Shown one piece after another: positions 33,920 through 43,404 of a stretch of 64,000 nucleotides of DNA. A program made the position numbers and the translations under genes. The number at the start of each line of letters is the position of its first letter. Position 1 is the stretch's first letter. Origin of the DNA: JASLEW01 sp963732005 (GTDB taxonomy: Bacteria > Acidobacteriota > Thermoanaerobaculia > Multivoradales > UBA5704); assembly GCA_963732005.1 (NCBI GenBank), contig CAVSXT010000004.1:1736001-1800000 (forward strand), written 5' to 3'. The notes beneath the pieces are model-generated. The model saw only the letters and a program-made list of their open reading frames with translations, was not told where the DNA came from and made no database searches.

Positions 33920-35230
33920 ATGGAGGATCGCCACCTGTCGCTGGTCACCCTGGCGAGGTTGGCCACCGGCCGGATCGGGGTCGAGGAGATGCAGCAGGTG
34001 GTCATCCCTCACGTGGTGGCGGTGTGCGCCGGCTGCCGGGAGATCCACCAGGAGCTGCAGCGGTTGAAGCAGGAGGTCGGCCACTGGGACGAGATGGTCG
34101 TCGTCATGGAGGGGCTCGACGCGCCGGACCTCTGGCAGCGGCTGCAACCGCTCCCCTACGACCAGCAGTTGCGACAGGTGGAGGAAGACGGCGAGCTGCA
34201 GACCTGGGCGCTCTGCCGTCTGCTGCTGCGCAAGAGCCTGGAATCGACCTACCACCGGCCCGATCTGGCGATGCAGCTGGCCTTCCTGGCGGTGAAGATC
34301 GCCCTTCACCTCGGCGACACCTACCATCGCGACTGGGTGATGGACCTGCGCGCGCTGGCGTTCGCCTACCTCGGCAACGCCCGCCGCGTGCTCGGCGAGC
34401 TGCAGAGCGCCGATGACGCCTTCCACGAGGCGCACTCCCACCTGCGCCGGAGCGGCACCGGGAACCAGCGGATCGAAGCGGAGGTGCTGGACCTGGAGGC
34501 GTCGTTGCGGCGAGCCGAGCGCAGGTTCAGCGAAGCGCTTTCGTTGTTGGATCGGGTCACAGCGACTTACGGAAGCGATGACCCAGAGGTCCGCGATCTC
34601 CATCTCGTCGGCCAGGCTTTGCTGAATAGAGCGTACACGCTGGAGCAGATGGGCGAGGTAGAGCAGGCTATCCAGCTGCTGCGTGATGCCGCACCGCTGA
34701 TCGTCGAGAGACGGGACCCGCGTCTCATCCTTTGTCTGAAGCACAACCTTGTCTGGTTTCTATCCGCCGCTGGGCGCAGCCACCAAGCGGCGGAGCTACT
34801 GCCGGAGGTCAAGGAGCTGGCGGAGCGCCTCGGCAACGACCTCGACCTGGTGCGGCTGCGCTGGGCGGAGGGGCGAGTGGAATTCGGACTCGGCCGGCGC
34901 GGCCCTGCCGAAAGCGCCTTCAAGGAGGTGCAGCGGGAGTTCCTGGAGCGCGACATGGGCTACGACGCCGCCCTGGTGTCGCTGGACCTGGCCGTCCTGT
35001 ACGCGCATGAGGGCTGTATCCCGGAGCTCAAGCAGCTGGCGCTCGATATCCTGCCGGTCTTCTCCTCGCGGGAGGTGCACCGCGAGGCCATGGCTACCCT
35101 CCTTCTTTTCCAGCAGGCCTGCCAGGAAGAGCGGCTCACGGTCGAGCTCGCTCGCCACCTCGTCTTCCTGCTCGAGCGGGAGCGGCCGCGCGGCTCGATG
35201 GTCCGGCGAGAATCGGCCGCGACAGAGTGA
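33920..35230 (+). CDS. TPR protein with N-terminal zinc anti-sigma-like motif
   Basis: 436 residues. Residues 1-50 hold HVVAVCAGC, the H-x3-C-x2-C layout of zinc-binding anti-sigma (ZAS) domains, after a helix VTLARLATGRIGVEEMQQVV. Residues ~110-430 are TPR-like helical repeats (LRALAFAYLGNARRVLGELQ, LNRAYTLEQMGEVEQAIQLL, LAVLYAHEGCIPELKQLALD). No DNA-binding domain or membrane segment is seen. Of two close ATGs, the second is favoured because GGAGG is eight bases upstream. A small secreted protein follows 209 bases later on the same strand, reminiscent of TPR-receptor/peptide pairs. Confidence 0.7.
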   Translation: MEDRHLSLVTLARLATGRIGVEEMQQVVIPHVVAVCAGCREIHQELQRLKQEVGHWDEMVVVMEGLDAPDLWQRLQPLPYDQQLRQVEEDGELQTWALCRLLLRKSLESTYHRPDLAMQLAFLAVKIALHLGDTYHRDWVMDLRALAFAYLGNARRVLGELQSADDAFHEAHSHLRRSGTGNQRIEAEVLDLEASLRRAERRFSEALSLLDRVTATYGSDDPEVRDLHLVGQALLNRAYTLEQMGEVEQAIQLLRDAAPLIVERRDPRLILCLKHNLVWFLSAAGRSHQAAELLPEVKELAERLGNDLDLVRLRWAEGRVEFGLGRRGPAESAFKEVQREFLERDMGYDAALVSLDLAVLYAHEGCIPELKQLALDILPVFSSREVHREAMATLLLFQQACQEERLTVELARHLVFLLERERPRGSMVRRESAATE

Positions 35231-35439
35231 GCACCGCCGGCGCCGCGCGATCGGCCAGATCCAGGGTGGCGGGTCCCCGGGGGCATCGACGCTGCCGTCC
35301 TGCGCTGGCCTCTTGCAGCACTATTTTTCCTAAACAGACACATAAGTGCCGCTTCGGCGCACATCCATTCTTGGGCGGCTCGCTCGCGGCCGTCATGGCT
35401 CTCGAGGCGCAGCCGCCATGACATGAAAGGAGCCGTATC

Positions 35440-35736
35440 ATGACCAAGCTCGCGCGTGTTCCCGCGGCCGCTCTCCTGATGGCCGTCCTCGTGGTCCCTG
35501 CCTCGCTCTACGCCTCAGGCCTGCCGGCTTTCCGACCCGCCGCCGTCAAGCAAGCCGCCAAGCCACTCATTACCACGAGCGTCTGGTCGTTCGATTGGCT
35601 CCGCCGTGCCCTGGGCCAGGTCTTGCCCTTGGAGGGCGGCGGCCTCGATCCCAACGGCGGCACCTCCAGCGTCAAGCCCGCGCCGGGCTCGTCGGTCGAC
35701 ACCGGCGGTGCCATGGATCCAAGCGGCGGCAGCTAG
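35440..35736 (+). CDS. small secreted peptide precursor
   Basis: 98 residues with a signal peptide (VPAAALLMAVLVVPASLYAS, cut near YASG). The mature part is short and ends in two related Gly/Asp/Pro units, GGGLDPNGGTSS and GGAMDPSGGS. AAAGGAG is seven bases before the ATG. No enzyme motif. Its pairing with the TPR/ZAS protein and its own terminator suggest an exported signal or a secreted structural peptide. Confidence 0.6.
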   Translation: MTKLARVPAAALLMAVLVVPASLYASGLPAFRPAAVKQAAKPLITTSVWSFDWLRRALGQVLPLEGGGLDPNGGTSSVKPAPGSSVDTGGAMDPSGGS

Positions 35737-35891
35737 GCCCAAGCCGGCACTGTTGCATCGAGGACTCACAGCCGCGGCCCGCGACGCCTCCAGCCCAAGG
35801 TCGCCCGCGTTCCGATCCGGGACCGGCTGGGCTCGGCTGGCCGGCCGGATCCACGCCGGCCCCAGCCTGCTAGAGTCAAGCGATTTCTCTT

Positions 35892-35919
35892 CGGGGGCGG
35901 GCCAGCGCCGCCCCCGTTT
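35892..35919 (+). terminator. rho-independent-like terminator
   Basis: CGGGGGCGG and CCGCCCCCG form a perfect 9-base stem with a 7-base loop, followed by TTT. It ends the TPR/small-peptide transcript. The rest of the 327-base gap before the next gene holds nothing else I can support. Confidence 0.65.
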
Positions 35920-36063
35920 CATCCCGGGCCCGCCACCGCGGCTACTAGACCTGCCGCCGTAGCGGCGTCGATGGGCCAGAGGTTCGAGGACCGGACGCCG
36001 AATGCACTTCTGCTCCTACGGAGAGCAAGCTGGTAGTGCTGATCTGAAGCTGAGGAGCGCCCC

Positions 36064-36474
36064 ATGGACCCTGCGGCAACCGTGCTCGATTTCATGAACC
36101 GCATCAACCGACGTGACGCCGACGATCTCGCCGAGCTGATGACCGAGGACCATGTTTTCGTCGACTCCCTTGGCCAGGCCGTGCGCGGCCGGGAGACCAT
36201 GCGCGGCGGTTGGCGAGCCTATTTCGCGTTTTGCCCTGACTACTGGATCGCGCACGAAGAGATCCTGCAAGACGGCAACGTGGTGGCGATCTTCGGCGCG
36301 GCCGGCGGCACCATCGCCGCGGCCGGCAAGCTTCCAGCCGAGAACCAGTGGCGGATCCCGGCCGCGTGGCGAGCGGTGGTGGAGGGTGGCCTGGTCAAGG
36401 AGTGGCGCGTCTACGCCGACAACAAGCCGGTATACGACATCGTCGCCAGATCGAAGAGCACTTCAACTTCCTAA
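36064..36474 (+). CDS. SnoaL-like / NTF2-fold protein
   Basis: 136 residues of the NTF2-like alpha+beta cone: VLDFMNRINRRDADDLAELM, TEDHVFVDSLGQAVRGRETM (the DHVF.D...G..E pattern), YFAFCPDYWIAHEEILQDGN and VEGGLVKEWRVYADNKPVYD. Such proteins bind or isomerise small molecules; the ligand is unknown. GAGGAG precedes the ATG. Confidence 0.82.
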   Translation: MDPAATVLDFMNRINRRDADDLAELMTEDHVFVDSLGQAVRGRETMRGGWRAYFAFCPDYWIAHEEILQDGNVVAIFGAAGGTIAAAGKLPAENQWRIPAAWRAVVEGGLVKEWRVYADNKPVYDIVARSKSTSTS

Positions 36475-36618
36475 GCGCCGGACCCACCCAAGCAGTAAGC
36501 AGACTCCCGTAGGCTTGTCCCGGGCGCCCGCGAGGCGGAGCGGGTCGGAGCGCACGTTACAGTGACGGATAGGAGTACGCGCTGAGATGAGGCTGGCGGC
36601 CGCGTCCCAACGGGCAGC

Positions 36619-37020
36619 TCACTTCTTTGCCGGGGACTTCTCGGCCGGCGTGCGGCGAGGGGGGCGCGGTGCTCCCGCTCGATGGGTGGTCTGCTTGCGG
36701 GACCTTCCCCTGCCCCCCGCCCGGCCGGCGGTGGCGGCTCGTAGGCGCCGCTGCTCGGGGGTAAGCCGGGCAGCCGCGGCCCTGCCGCCCTTGCTGCCGA
36801 GCGCAGCCAAGTGGGTGGAGAGGTTCGTGGCGACGGTGGTGGACTTCGGGATGGACTGGCCATCCTGGCGCATGCCTTCGAGGTGAAACTCGACCGCCTC
36901 GGCGATGGCTGCGAGGACCTCCTGTACCGTGTCACCCACGGCCACACAGCCCGGAAGATCCGGGACGTAGGCCGCATAGTTCCGCCGGGCCTTCTCGATC
37001 ACGACCGCGTAGGTGGACAT
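36619..37020 (-). CDS. hicB: HicB-family antitoxin
   Basis: 133 residues. The degenerate RNase H-like HicB fold is seen in YAVVIEKARRNYAAYVPDLP, GCVAVGDTVQEVLAAIAEAV and EFHLEGMRQDGQSIP. The C-terminal part is unusual: instead of a ribbon-helix-helix it has an AT-hook-like or basic tail (GSKGGRAAAARLTPEQRRLR, then Lys/Arg/Pro). It would neutralise HicA and repress the operon, but the upstream hicA is truncated, so it looks like an orphan antitoxin. Confidence 0.85.
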   Translation of the reverse strand: MSTYAVVIEKARRNYAAYVPDLPGCVAVGDTVQEVLAAIAEAVEFHLEGMRQDGQSIPKSTTVATNLSTHLAALGSKGGRAAAARLTPEQRRLRAATAGRAGGRGRSRKQTTHRAGAPRPPRRTPAEKSPAKK

Positions 37021-37035
37021 CGTCGCTCCTTTCGA

Positions 37036-37167
37036 TCACTTCAAGCCTGCCTGTCGCAAGATGCTCGACAGGGTTCCCGGCGGCAGGTCGGCACTGGCCT
37101 TGCCCGGAATCGTTACGCGACCCGGCTTTTTCGGATGCTTGAACTGGCGATGGCTTCCTCGGTGGAG
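37036..37167 (-). pseudogene. hicA: hicA toxin remnant (N-terminus lost)
   Basis: Encodes the C-terminal 43 residues of HicA, including RGSHRQFKHPKKPGRVTIPG and LPPGTLSSILRQAGLK with the catalytic His in GSH. Directly upstream an in-frame TGA replaces what would be the Trp of the usual DGW, and further upstream the normal first ~14 residues cannot be found. It sits 15 bases before hicB in the usual toxin-antitoxin order, so this is a decayed HicAB pair. Confidence 0.8.
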
Positions 37168-37349
37168 TCAGCCTTGACACCCCCGGCGGCACCCTGCGGC
37201 TCTTCTGGAAAGCGGCCTACGCCCTCGAAGGCGCCGTCGCCGCGGCGCGTTCATGCTCGCGCAAGAGCTGTGATAGCGTTTCACCAAGCATCAATGGTTG
37301 GGGGGCAGACCCCCCGGGAGGTCGTGCGCTGCGGCCTTTTCCGAAGCCC

Positions 37350-40300
37350 TTGACTCGGACGATCCAGGCCGCCACCGGCCAGACCGCCATCGGCTCGGCT
37401 CGCCGTCTCGCCCAGGGCTGGTGGCTGCTGATGGCGGCCGGCGCCGCCTGGCTCGGTGCCGGCGCGGCCCTGCTCGCCCAGGGAGCGGTCTGCCAGGGCT
37501 CGAACATCTCCTACGGCGCGGGCGGCAACGACGGCATGAACCCGGCGCAGTGCTCGGGCTTCGTCTGCCAGACGCCGGTGGTGACCTCGGGACCGACCTA
37601 CGCGGTCGACCCGGGCTGCAATCCGACGACGACGACCTGCGGCATCACGGTCACCATCGGCATGCAGTTCCCGGGAAACCACGTCAACTCGACCTTCTTC
37701 AACTTCGGCTACAGCTTCGAGGAGGTCGATCTGCTGACCAGCGGCAACTCGCTGCTGGGCGAGTGCGGCTACGCCGGCGAGGAGCTGCAGCCGGATTTCG
37801 GGACGGTGACGGTGACCGGCAGCGTGCGGTGCGGCACGCCGTCGAGCTACACGGTGAACCTGATCAGCTGTCCGAGCGCGAACTGCCCGAGCTGCCCGCC
37901 GGGGCCGGTGCCGGCGTTCTGCACCAAGACGACGCCGGTGCCGCTGGACCTTACCGGGCATGCCGGCTGCCCGGCGCCGCCACCGCCGCCGCCGGACTTC
38001 TGCTCCGAAGGCGGCGGGGCCGGGGGCAGCCCGGGCGGTGCGGGCGGGGCCGGGGGCAGCGGCGAGCGGATGGCCGGCGCGGGCAGCAAGGGCAACGGCC
38101 CGGACAGCGGCGCCGCCGGTGCGGGCGGTGGCGGTGGGGGTGGGGGCGGCGGGGGTTGCCAGCTCTGCAAGTCGCTGGGCTCGTCGGCGGGCGACGGCGG
38201 CGGGGGCGGGGGCGCGGCGGTAGGCGGCGCTTCGGGCTGCGGCTTCAGCCTCGGCGGCGGCGGCGCGAGCTGCGCCTTCAAGGCCTCGGGCGCGCATCTG
38301 CGCTACGGGGGCGGCGGCGTCGGCGGGCCGGGTTTCCCCGGCTCGACCGGGGTCACCGCGAACCCCTGGAACGCCAGCCTCGGCCGCTACTGGTCGCATG
38401 ACTACGCCGAGCGCATCGTCATGGATCCCGACGAGACCCACGTCTGGCTGCTCACCCGGTTTGGCAGCTTCCGCGAGTTCGGCAGCCTCGCCGCGGGCAG
38501 CGGGCTGCGGCTCTACCAGACGGTGACGCCGAGCGATGAGTACCGCAAGCTCTTCTTCAACGCCACCACCCAGGGCTGGCAGCTGCAGGGCCTCGACGGC
38601 AGCGTCGAGCTCTTCCTGCCGAAGACCGCGGGCTCGCCGGCTGGCATGCTGGCGGGTTTCCTCGACAAGATCACCGACCGGCTCTACGACCCCAACAACC
38701 CGACCGTCCATTCACCGGTGCAGGCGAGCTACAACGCCGGCAACCAGCTCGACCACGTCACGTTTCCAGACGGCCGGCGCGAGAACTTCGCCTACGCCGG
38801 CGGCGCCACCGGCAAGCTCGCCTCGCTCGCCGAGGTGGGCACCGACGGAGTCACCACGCGGACCTGGACCTTCTCCTGGAACGGCGACGATCTGATCGCG
38901 ATCGGCCGCCCCGACATCTGCGTGGGCCTTTCGGTGGGGACATCGTGGACGCTGCTTTACGGCGACGCCACGCACCCGGGATATGTCACGCAGGTGATGC
39001 TGATGGACTGCCACAACAACGGCCGAGTCGAGGCGGCCTTCGTTCACGACGCCTCCGGCAACGTGGTCGAGGCCTGGCGCGGGGATCCGTTCTTCACCGG
39101 CCCGAACGCCACCGACGCCTTCCAGCTGAGCTTCGACTCGCCACCGTCGCCGACCGTGACGACGGCGCAGACGTTGATCAAGCGGGTGGTGGTCAACGGC
39201 GTCAACCAGGACGTGTGGCAGACCGGCTCCTACAGCCTGGATCGCGATCCGGGGCGTGCCGGCGCTCGCGCCACCCGCAAGGCGCGGGTGCGCCAGGTCA
39301 CCGGCGAGTGCCCGTCCTGCGGGACGGTCGCCAACCCGGCATTCACCTATGGTGACGCCAACAACCCGCTGCTGGCGACCGTGGTCACCGACGGCAACGG
39401 CGTCGCGACCAGCTTCACCTTCGACGTCAACGGCCGCCAGCTCACCAGGGTGGAGACGGTGCAGACCACGCCGGCGCTGGTGCAGCGGCAGACCACCTGG
39501 ACCTACAACGCCGCCTTCCCGGCGTTCGTGAGCACGGTGACCGGTCCGTTCTCGCCGCCGGGCACGCCGCCAGCGGGGACGCGGACGCTGGCGCTGGCCT
39601 ACGACGCGAAAGGCAACGTGCAGACCAGCACGGCGACCGGCAGCGAGACGACCTATCCGACCGGGAAGTTCAGCTTGCAGACGGCCTTCACCGGCTACAG
39701 CGCCGCCGGCTTGCCGGGACAGGTCAACCCGCCGGACGTGCCGAGCACCACCGCCGACGCCACGAGCTACACTTTCGTGACCGGTGTGAGCGGCGGCTAC
39801 CTCGTCGCGATGCGCAGCGATCCGGTGACCGGTGCCGCGCCGCTCAACGCCGTGACCTCCTACCAGTACGACCCGTTCAACCGCACGACGGCGGTGACCG
39901 ACGTCAACGGCATGGTCACGCAGTCCACCTTCGATCCGCTCAATCGGCTGCTGACCATGATCCAGGGCGCCGGCAGCTCGCGGCCGCTGACCACGACTTA
40001 CAATTACAACACCCTGGGTGACATGGTCTGCGTCCAGTTGCCGGCGGGCAACGCCGTTTCCTATGCCTATGATCAGGCCGGCCGGTTGACCGCGATCGGC
40101 AAGCAGGCGAGCTGCGCCGCGACCGAGCCGTTGGAGCAGACGCTCTACGCCCTCGACGCCGCCGGCCACCGCATCCAGGAGCTGCGCCAGCGGCTGGTCG
40201 GCGGCTCGCCGGTGACCGAGGCCACAACCACGTACGCCTACTCCACGACCTGTCATCTCGACAGCATGACGGCGGGCGATCCCAACAATCCAAGCGCCCA

Positions 40301-42497
40301 GAGCACCACGCAGTTCGCCTACGATTGCGAGAACGACCTGATCAGCCTCTGGGACCCCAACCACAACCAGCCCGGTCCGCCATCGACGAGTTATTCCTAT
40401 GATCCGCTCCACCGGCTCACCCAGGTGATCCAGCCCTGGGGCGGCGCGGCCGGCGGCAACGCCGTCACGGCCTACGCCTATGACCTCGAAGACCACCTTG
40501 CCGCGATGACCGACTCCGAGCGGAACCAGACGACCTACGTGACCAGCGACCGCGATCTGTTGACCAGGCAGACCTCGCCGGTGACCGGTGCCACGACCTA
40601 CGCCTATAATGCTCACGGCGCGCTGGTGCAGCAGACCGACGCCCGCGGAGTGGTGATGACCCGGCAGCTCGATGCGGCGGACCGCCCGACCTCGGTGAGC
40701 TATTCGACCGACGCGACGCTCACCACGGCCTACGCCTACGACGCCACCGCGGCGACCGGCACCTCGCCGATCGGCAGGCTCTCTTCGATCACCAAGGGCA
40801 GCGGCACCGCGGCGATGGTCACCGGCTACACCTACGATCTCTTCGGCAGGGTGCTCGCGGACGGCGCTCTCGCCTACGGCTACGACGCCAACGGCAACCG
40901 GCTCTCGATCGCCTATCCCGGCAATGTGACGGCGTGCTACGGCCTCGACGTCGCCGACCGGCAGGCGTCGCTCTCCTACAGCACGGCCGCCGGTGCCAAC
41001 GTCTGCCAGGGGACGACGACGCAGGTGGTCGCCTCGACCCCGGCGGCCCCTACCGTTTATTCGGCCGCCGGGCCGCTGCAGGTGCTGCACCTGGCGAATG
41101 GCGTGACCGAGACCCATACCTTCGATCAGCGCTATTACCCGAACGCCATCACCGCCGGAAGTCTCCTGAGCTGGACCTACGCCACGGACGCCGCCGGCAA
41201 CATCACCGCGATCAGCCCCGGCCGCAGCTTCTCCTACCAGGATTTCCAGTACTTCCTGACCCAGGCCAACGCTCCGAGTCTTTGGGGCACCCGCGCCTGG
41301 GCCTACGACACCATTGGCAACCGGCTGAGCGAGAACCGCGGCAGCGGCATCCAGGACACCTACACTTACCAGGCCAACGCGGCCAGCCCGCAGGGCGATA
41401 CGCCGCTGCTCAAGACGATCACGCTCGCCAGCGGCGCCGGCACCAAGTATTTCCAGTACGACCTCGCGGGCAACGTGCTCCTCGAAGCCGCACCGACCTC
41501 GCACTTGGATTTCCAGCCCGACGCCGCCGGCAAGCTCAGCCGCATGACCGAGGAGACGCAGCGCACCACCAGCACGCTCCTCTACGACGGCCGCGGCTTC
41601 CTCGCAACCGCCCGCAACGCCGTCACGGATTGCGGCCCGCTGGTGACCACCCCGACTTACGGCTCGGACGGGATGCTCTACCACCGCCAACAGCAGGCTC
41701 TCTTCACCAAAGCCATTCAGTCCCAGACCCGCATCTTCTACTTCGCCGGCCGCCCGGTCGCGCAGCTCGACGGCCCGCCGGCTACCGGTACCCTCACCTA
41801 CCTCACGGTCGATCACCTGGGCACGCCGATCCTGGCGTCGACCAGTGCCGGAGTCGTGAAATGGAGCGGAGGTTTCGAGCCCTTCGGTAGAGATTTCACA
41901 TCGCCAAGCGCGCAAAGCTTCGGGATTTTCCTGCGCTTACCGGGACAGTGGGACGACCTCGCATGGGACAATTCGCGTCTCGGTTCCGAGCTCTATTACA
42001 ACCTCAACCGCTGGTACAAACCTGCGACGGGTAGGTACGACGAGTCAGATCCGATCGGGCTCGGTGGCGGCGTGAACCTTTATCGGTATGCCGGAAATGA
42101 TCCAATCGGCGACATTGACAGCCTAGGATTGGGGCCGTCTGTCCCGGGCAGCGCAATCTACTATGTCTGTTGTAAGAGTGGCAAACGGTCCATCTGCAGG
42201 GGACCTGCGCCACTGCAACGCGATCCATTTCTCGAGGACTGCGCCAGTGAGCACGAACAACAGCACCTTCAGGACTTCGACAAAAGCCGCTTCAATTGTT
42301 CGCCTTGTGCTGCCAAACCTGACGGAACGCCTGTGCTGGTGAGCGCCGCCGACAAGGGGCCAGCAGAGTGCTCAGCCTACTGCGCAGAGCTTGCCTGCCT
42401 CAAGACCAAACCTCAGAACCCTTCTGTGCATGGTCGTATCAATTTCGTCCTGAGTCAGATAAAGCAGAACTGCCCTGGAGGGGCTTGCGCACAGTGA
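37350..42497 (+). CDS. Rhs/YD-repeat protein with Cys-rich HEXXH C-terminal domain
   Basis: 1715 residues. An N-terminal signal/anchor (WWLLMAAGAAWLGAGAALLA) is followed by a Cys-containing region, a Gly-rich low-complexity segment (residues ~210-330) and ~1200 residues of YD repeats forming the Rhs shell (YAYDQAGRLTAI, YGYDANGNRLSI, YDLAGNVLLEA). The Rhs core end is GRYDESDPIGLGGGVNLYRY and AGNDPIG. The final ~120 residues differ in composition and include CCKSG, DCASEHEQQHLQDF (HEXXH at residues 1635-1639) and many Cys: a candidate zinc metalloprotease toxin. The TTG start is uncertain; Met at 37431 is an alternative. Confidence 0.88.
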   Translation: MTRTIQAATGQTAIGSARRLAQGWWLLMAAGAAWLGAGAALLAQGAVCQGSNISYGAGGNDGMNPAQCSGFVCQTPVVTSGPTYAVDPGCNPTTTTCGITVTIGMQFPGNHVNSTFFNFGYSFEEVDLLTSGNSLLGECGYAGEELQPDFGTVTVTGSVRCGTPSSYTVNLISCPSANCPSCPPGPVPAFCTKTTPVPLDLTGHAGCPAPPPPPPDFCSEGGGAGGSPGGAGGAGGSGERMAGAGSKGNGPDSGAAGAGGGGGGGGGGGCQLCKSLGSSAGDGGGGGGAAVGGASGCGFSLGGGGASCAFKASGAHLRYGGGGVGGPGFPGSTGVTANPWNASLGRYWSHDYAERIVMDPDETHVWLLTRFGSFREFGSLAAGSGLRLYQTVTPSDEYRKLFFNATTQGWQLQGLDGSVELFLPKTAGSPAGMLAGFLDKITDRLYDPNNPTVHSPVQASYNAGNQLDHVTFPDGRRENFAYAGGATGKLASLAEVGTDGVTTRTWTFSWNGDDLIAIGRPDICVGLSVGTSWTLLYGDATHPGYVTQVMLMDCHNNGRVEAAFVHDASGNVVEAWRGDPFFTGPNATDAFQLSFDSPPSPTVTTAQTLIKRVVVNGVNQDVWQTGSYSLDRDPGRAGARATRKARVRQVTGECPSCGTVANPAFTYGDANNPLLATVVTDGNGVATSFTFDVNGRQLTRVETVQTTPALVQRQTTWTYNAAFPAFVSTVTGPFSPPGTPPAGTRTLALAYDAKGNVQTSTATGSETTYPTGKFSLQTAFTGYSAAGLPGQVNPPDVPSTTADATSYTFVTGVSGGYLVAMRSDPVTGAAPLNAVTSYQYDPFNRTTAVTDVNGMVTQSTFDPLNRLLTMIQGAGSSRPLTTTYNYNTLGDMVCVQLPAGNAVSYAYDQAGRLTAIGKQASCAATEPLEQTLYALDAAGHRIQELRQRLVGGSPVTEATTTYAYSTTCHLDSMTAGDPNNPSAQSTTQFAYDCENDLISLWDPNHNQPGPPSTSYSYDPLHRLTQVIQPWGGAAGGNAVTAYAYDLEDHLAAMTDSERNQTTYVTSDRDLLTRQTSPVTGATTYAYNAHGALVQQTDARGVVMTRQLDAADRPTSVSYSTDATLTTAYAYDATAATGTSPIGRLSSITKGSGTAAMVTGYTYDLFGRVLADGALAYGYDANGNRLSIAYPGNVTACYGLDVADRQASLSYSTAAGANVCQGTTTQVVASTPAAPTVYSAAGPLQVLHLANGVTETHTFDQRYYPNAITAGSLLSWTYATDAAGNITAISPGRSFSYQDFQYFLTQANAPSLWGTRAWAYDTIGNRLSENRGSGIQDTYTYQANAASPQGDTPLLKTITLASGAGTKYFQYDLAGNVLLEAAPTSHLDFQPDAAGKLSRMTEETQRTTSTLLYDGRGFLATARNAVTDCGPLVTTPTYGSDGMLYHRQQQALFTKAIQSQTRIFYFAGRPVAQLDGPPATGTLTYLTVDHLGTPILASTSAGVVKWSGGFEPFGRDFTSPSAQSFGIFLRLPGQWDDLAWDNSRLGSELYYNLNRWYKPATGRYDESDPIGLGGGVNLYRYAGNDPIGDIDSLGLGPSVPGSAIYYVCCKSGKRSICRGPAPLQRDPFLEDCASEHEQQHLQDFDKSRFNCSPCAAKPDGTPVLVSAADKGPAECSAYCAELACLKTKPQNPSVHGRINFVLSQIKQNCPGGACAQ

Positions 42498-43219
42498 CCG
42501 ACAGTGCTTATATTGGAGTAGGGCGACTCAGGCGCCCTTACTTGACCCTGCCGTTTCTTGCCCCAGTGCTTTTTTTTCTCTCAGGTACCAATGCTTCTAC
42601 AGAGACGGCCGGAGTATCGGGCCGGTATATCAAACACCCAGCCCCTGGCATAATTGCGAGCGCAGCCCTAGAGCGGCTTCGCATCATTCTGCCAAAGACT
42701 GAAAATGCAGCGAACTGTCAGCACGCGAGCCAGCCGGCAGGCCGCTACAGCGCAGAAACTCCCGAATTGGCCGGGAAGATGGGCGGCGGCGGCTACCTTT
42801 CGGGAGACAGTTTATATCTTTTTCGCAATGGATCCTTCCTCTATACCGAATGGGCAGACATTTCCCCAGTGACCATTATGGAAAGCGGACGATGGTCCCT
42901 GCGCACTGACCTGATCGAGCTGGCGCCCGATGGCAGTTCGCTTGGAAAGAGCAACCTTCACGACGCTAGTTATGTTGTCTTCTGTCTTCCCAGCTCGGGC
43001 CGACGCGAGCTCAGAATAATCGGCAGTGATTTTCAACTTCGCAAGCTGGAGGAACACTACAGGGAGAATCCCGGCGGCGCCGATCGCCAGTTTCTGGTGA
43101 TGCTCTACAGCCGAGAACGGCAGGAGGAATATGCCACGCAGCAGGCGTCGCGCCGGGCGATGGAGGGATTGCGGCACCTCTTGCCTCGGTCGATACCCTC
43201 TGCGAAGCCGCCATGCTGA
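42494..43219 (+). CDS. secreted partner of the Rhs protein, candidate immunity protein
   Basis: 241 residues starting at a GTG that overlaps the Rhs stop (GTGA). It has a signal peptide or anchor (LTLPFLAPVLFFLSGTNAST). The mature part has GKMGGGGYLSGDSLYLFRNG, SFLYTEWADISPVTIMESGR and VVFCLPSSGRRELRIIGSDF. No family recognised. The DNA is markedly less GC-rich than the Rhs core, as is usual for exchangeable Rhs tips and their immunity genes. Coupling and location support immunity; an export signal would place it where a periplasmic protease toxin would act. Confidence 0.6.
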   Translation: MTDSAYIGVGRLRRPYLTLPFLAPVLFFLSGTNASTETAGVSGRYIKHPAPGIIASAALERLRIILPKTENAANCQHASQPAGRYSAETPELAGKMGGGGYLSGDSLYLFRNGSFLYTEWADISPVTIMESGRWSLRTDLIELAPDGSSLGKSNLHDASYVVFCLPSSGRRELRIIGSDFQLRKLEEHYRENPGGADRQFLVMLYSRERQEEYATQQASRRAMEGLRHLLPRSIPSAKPPC

Positions 43220-43404
43220 TAGCTCGCCTCTTTGCCACACCACCCGGACACGTTCACCTTTCGCGGTCGGACTGCCTGTCGCCGGGTGCGACGCCGCCGG
43301 CAACGTGGCGAGCAGCCGGTAGGAGCCAGCCGCATTCCGACACCGAGCGCGTTGGTGGGATAATCGCTCGCGGCGGCGGACAGTCCCGCCGCGGGAGGTG
43401 AGCG

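Noticed and set aside
37217..37349. Short minus-strand reading MLGETLSQLLREHERAA before the hicA remnant
   Set aside because: Too short and in a different frame from hicA; could be debris of a lost gene, but no family can be named.
37990..38340. Repetitive GGC/GGT-rich block that might be taken for a repeat array
   Set aside because: It is the Gly-rich low-complexity linker of the Rhs protein, with no regular unit and spacer pattern, so not a CRISPR array.
38712..41915. A 1067-codon open frame antisense to the Rhs gene
   Set aside because: It mirrors the YD-repeat codon pattern and has no recognisable domain; the plus-strand protein explains the region.
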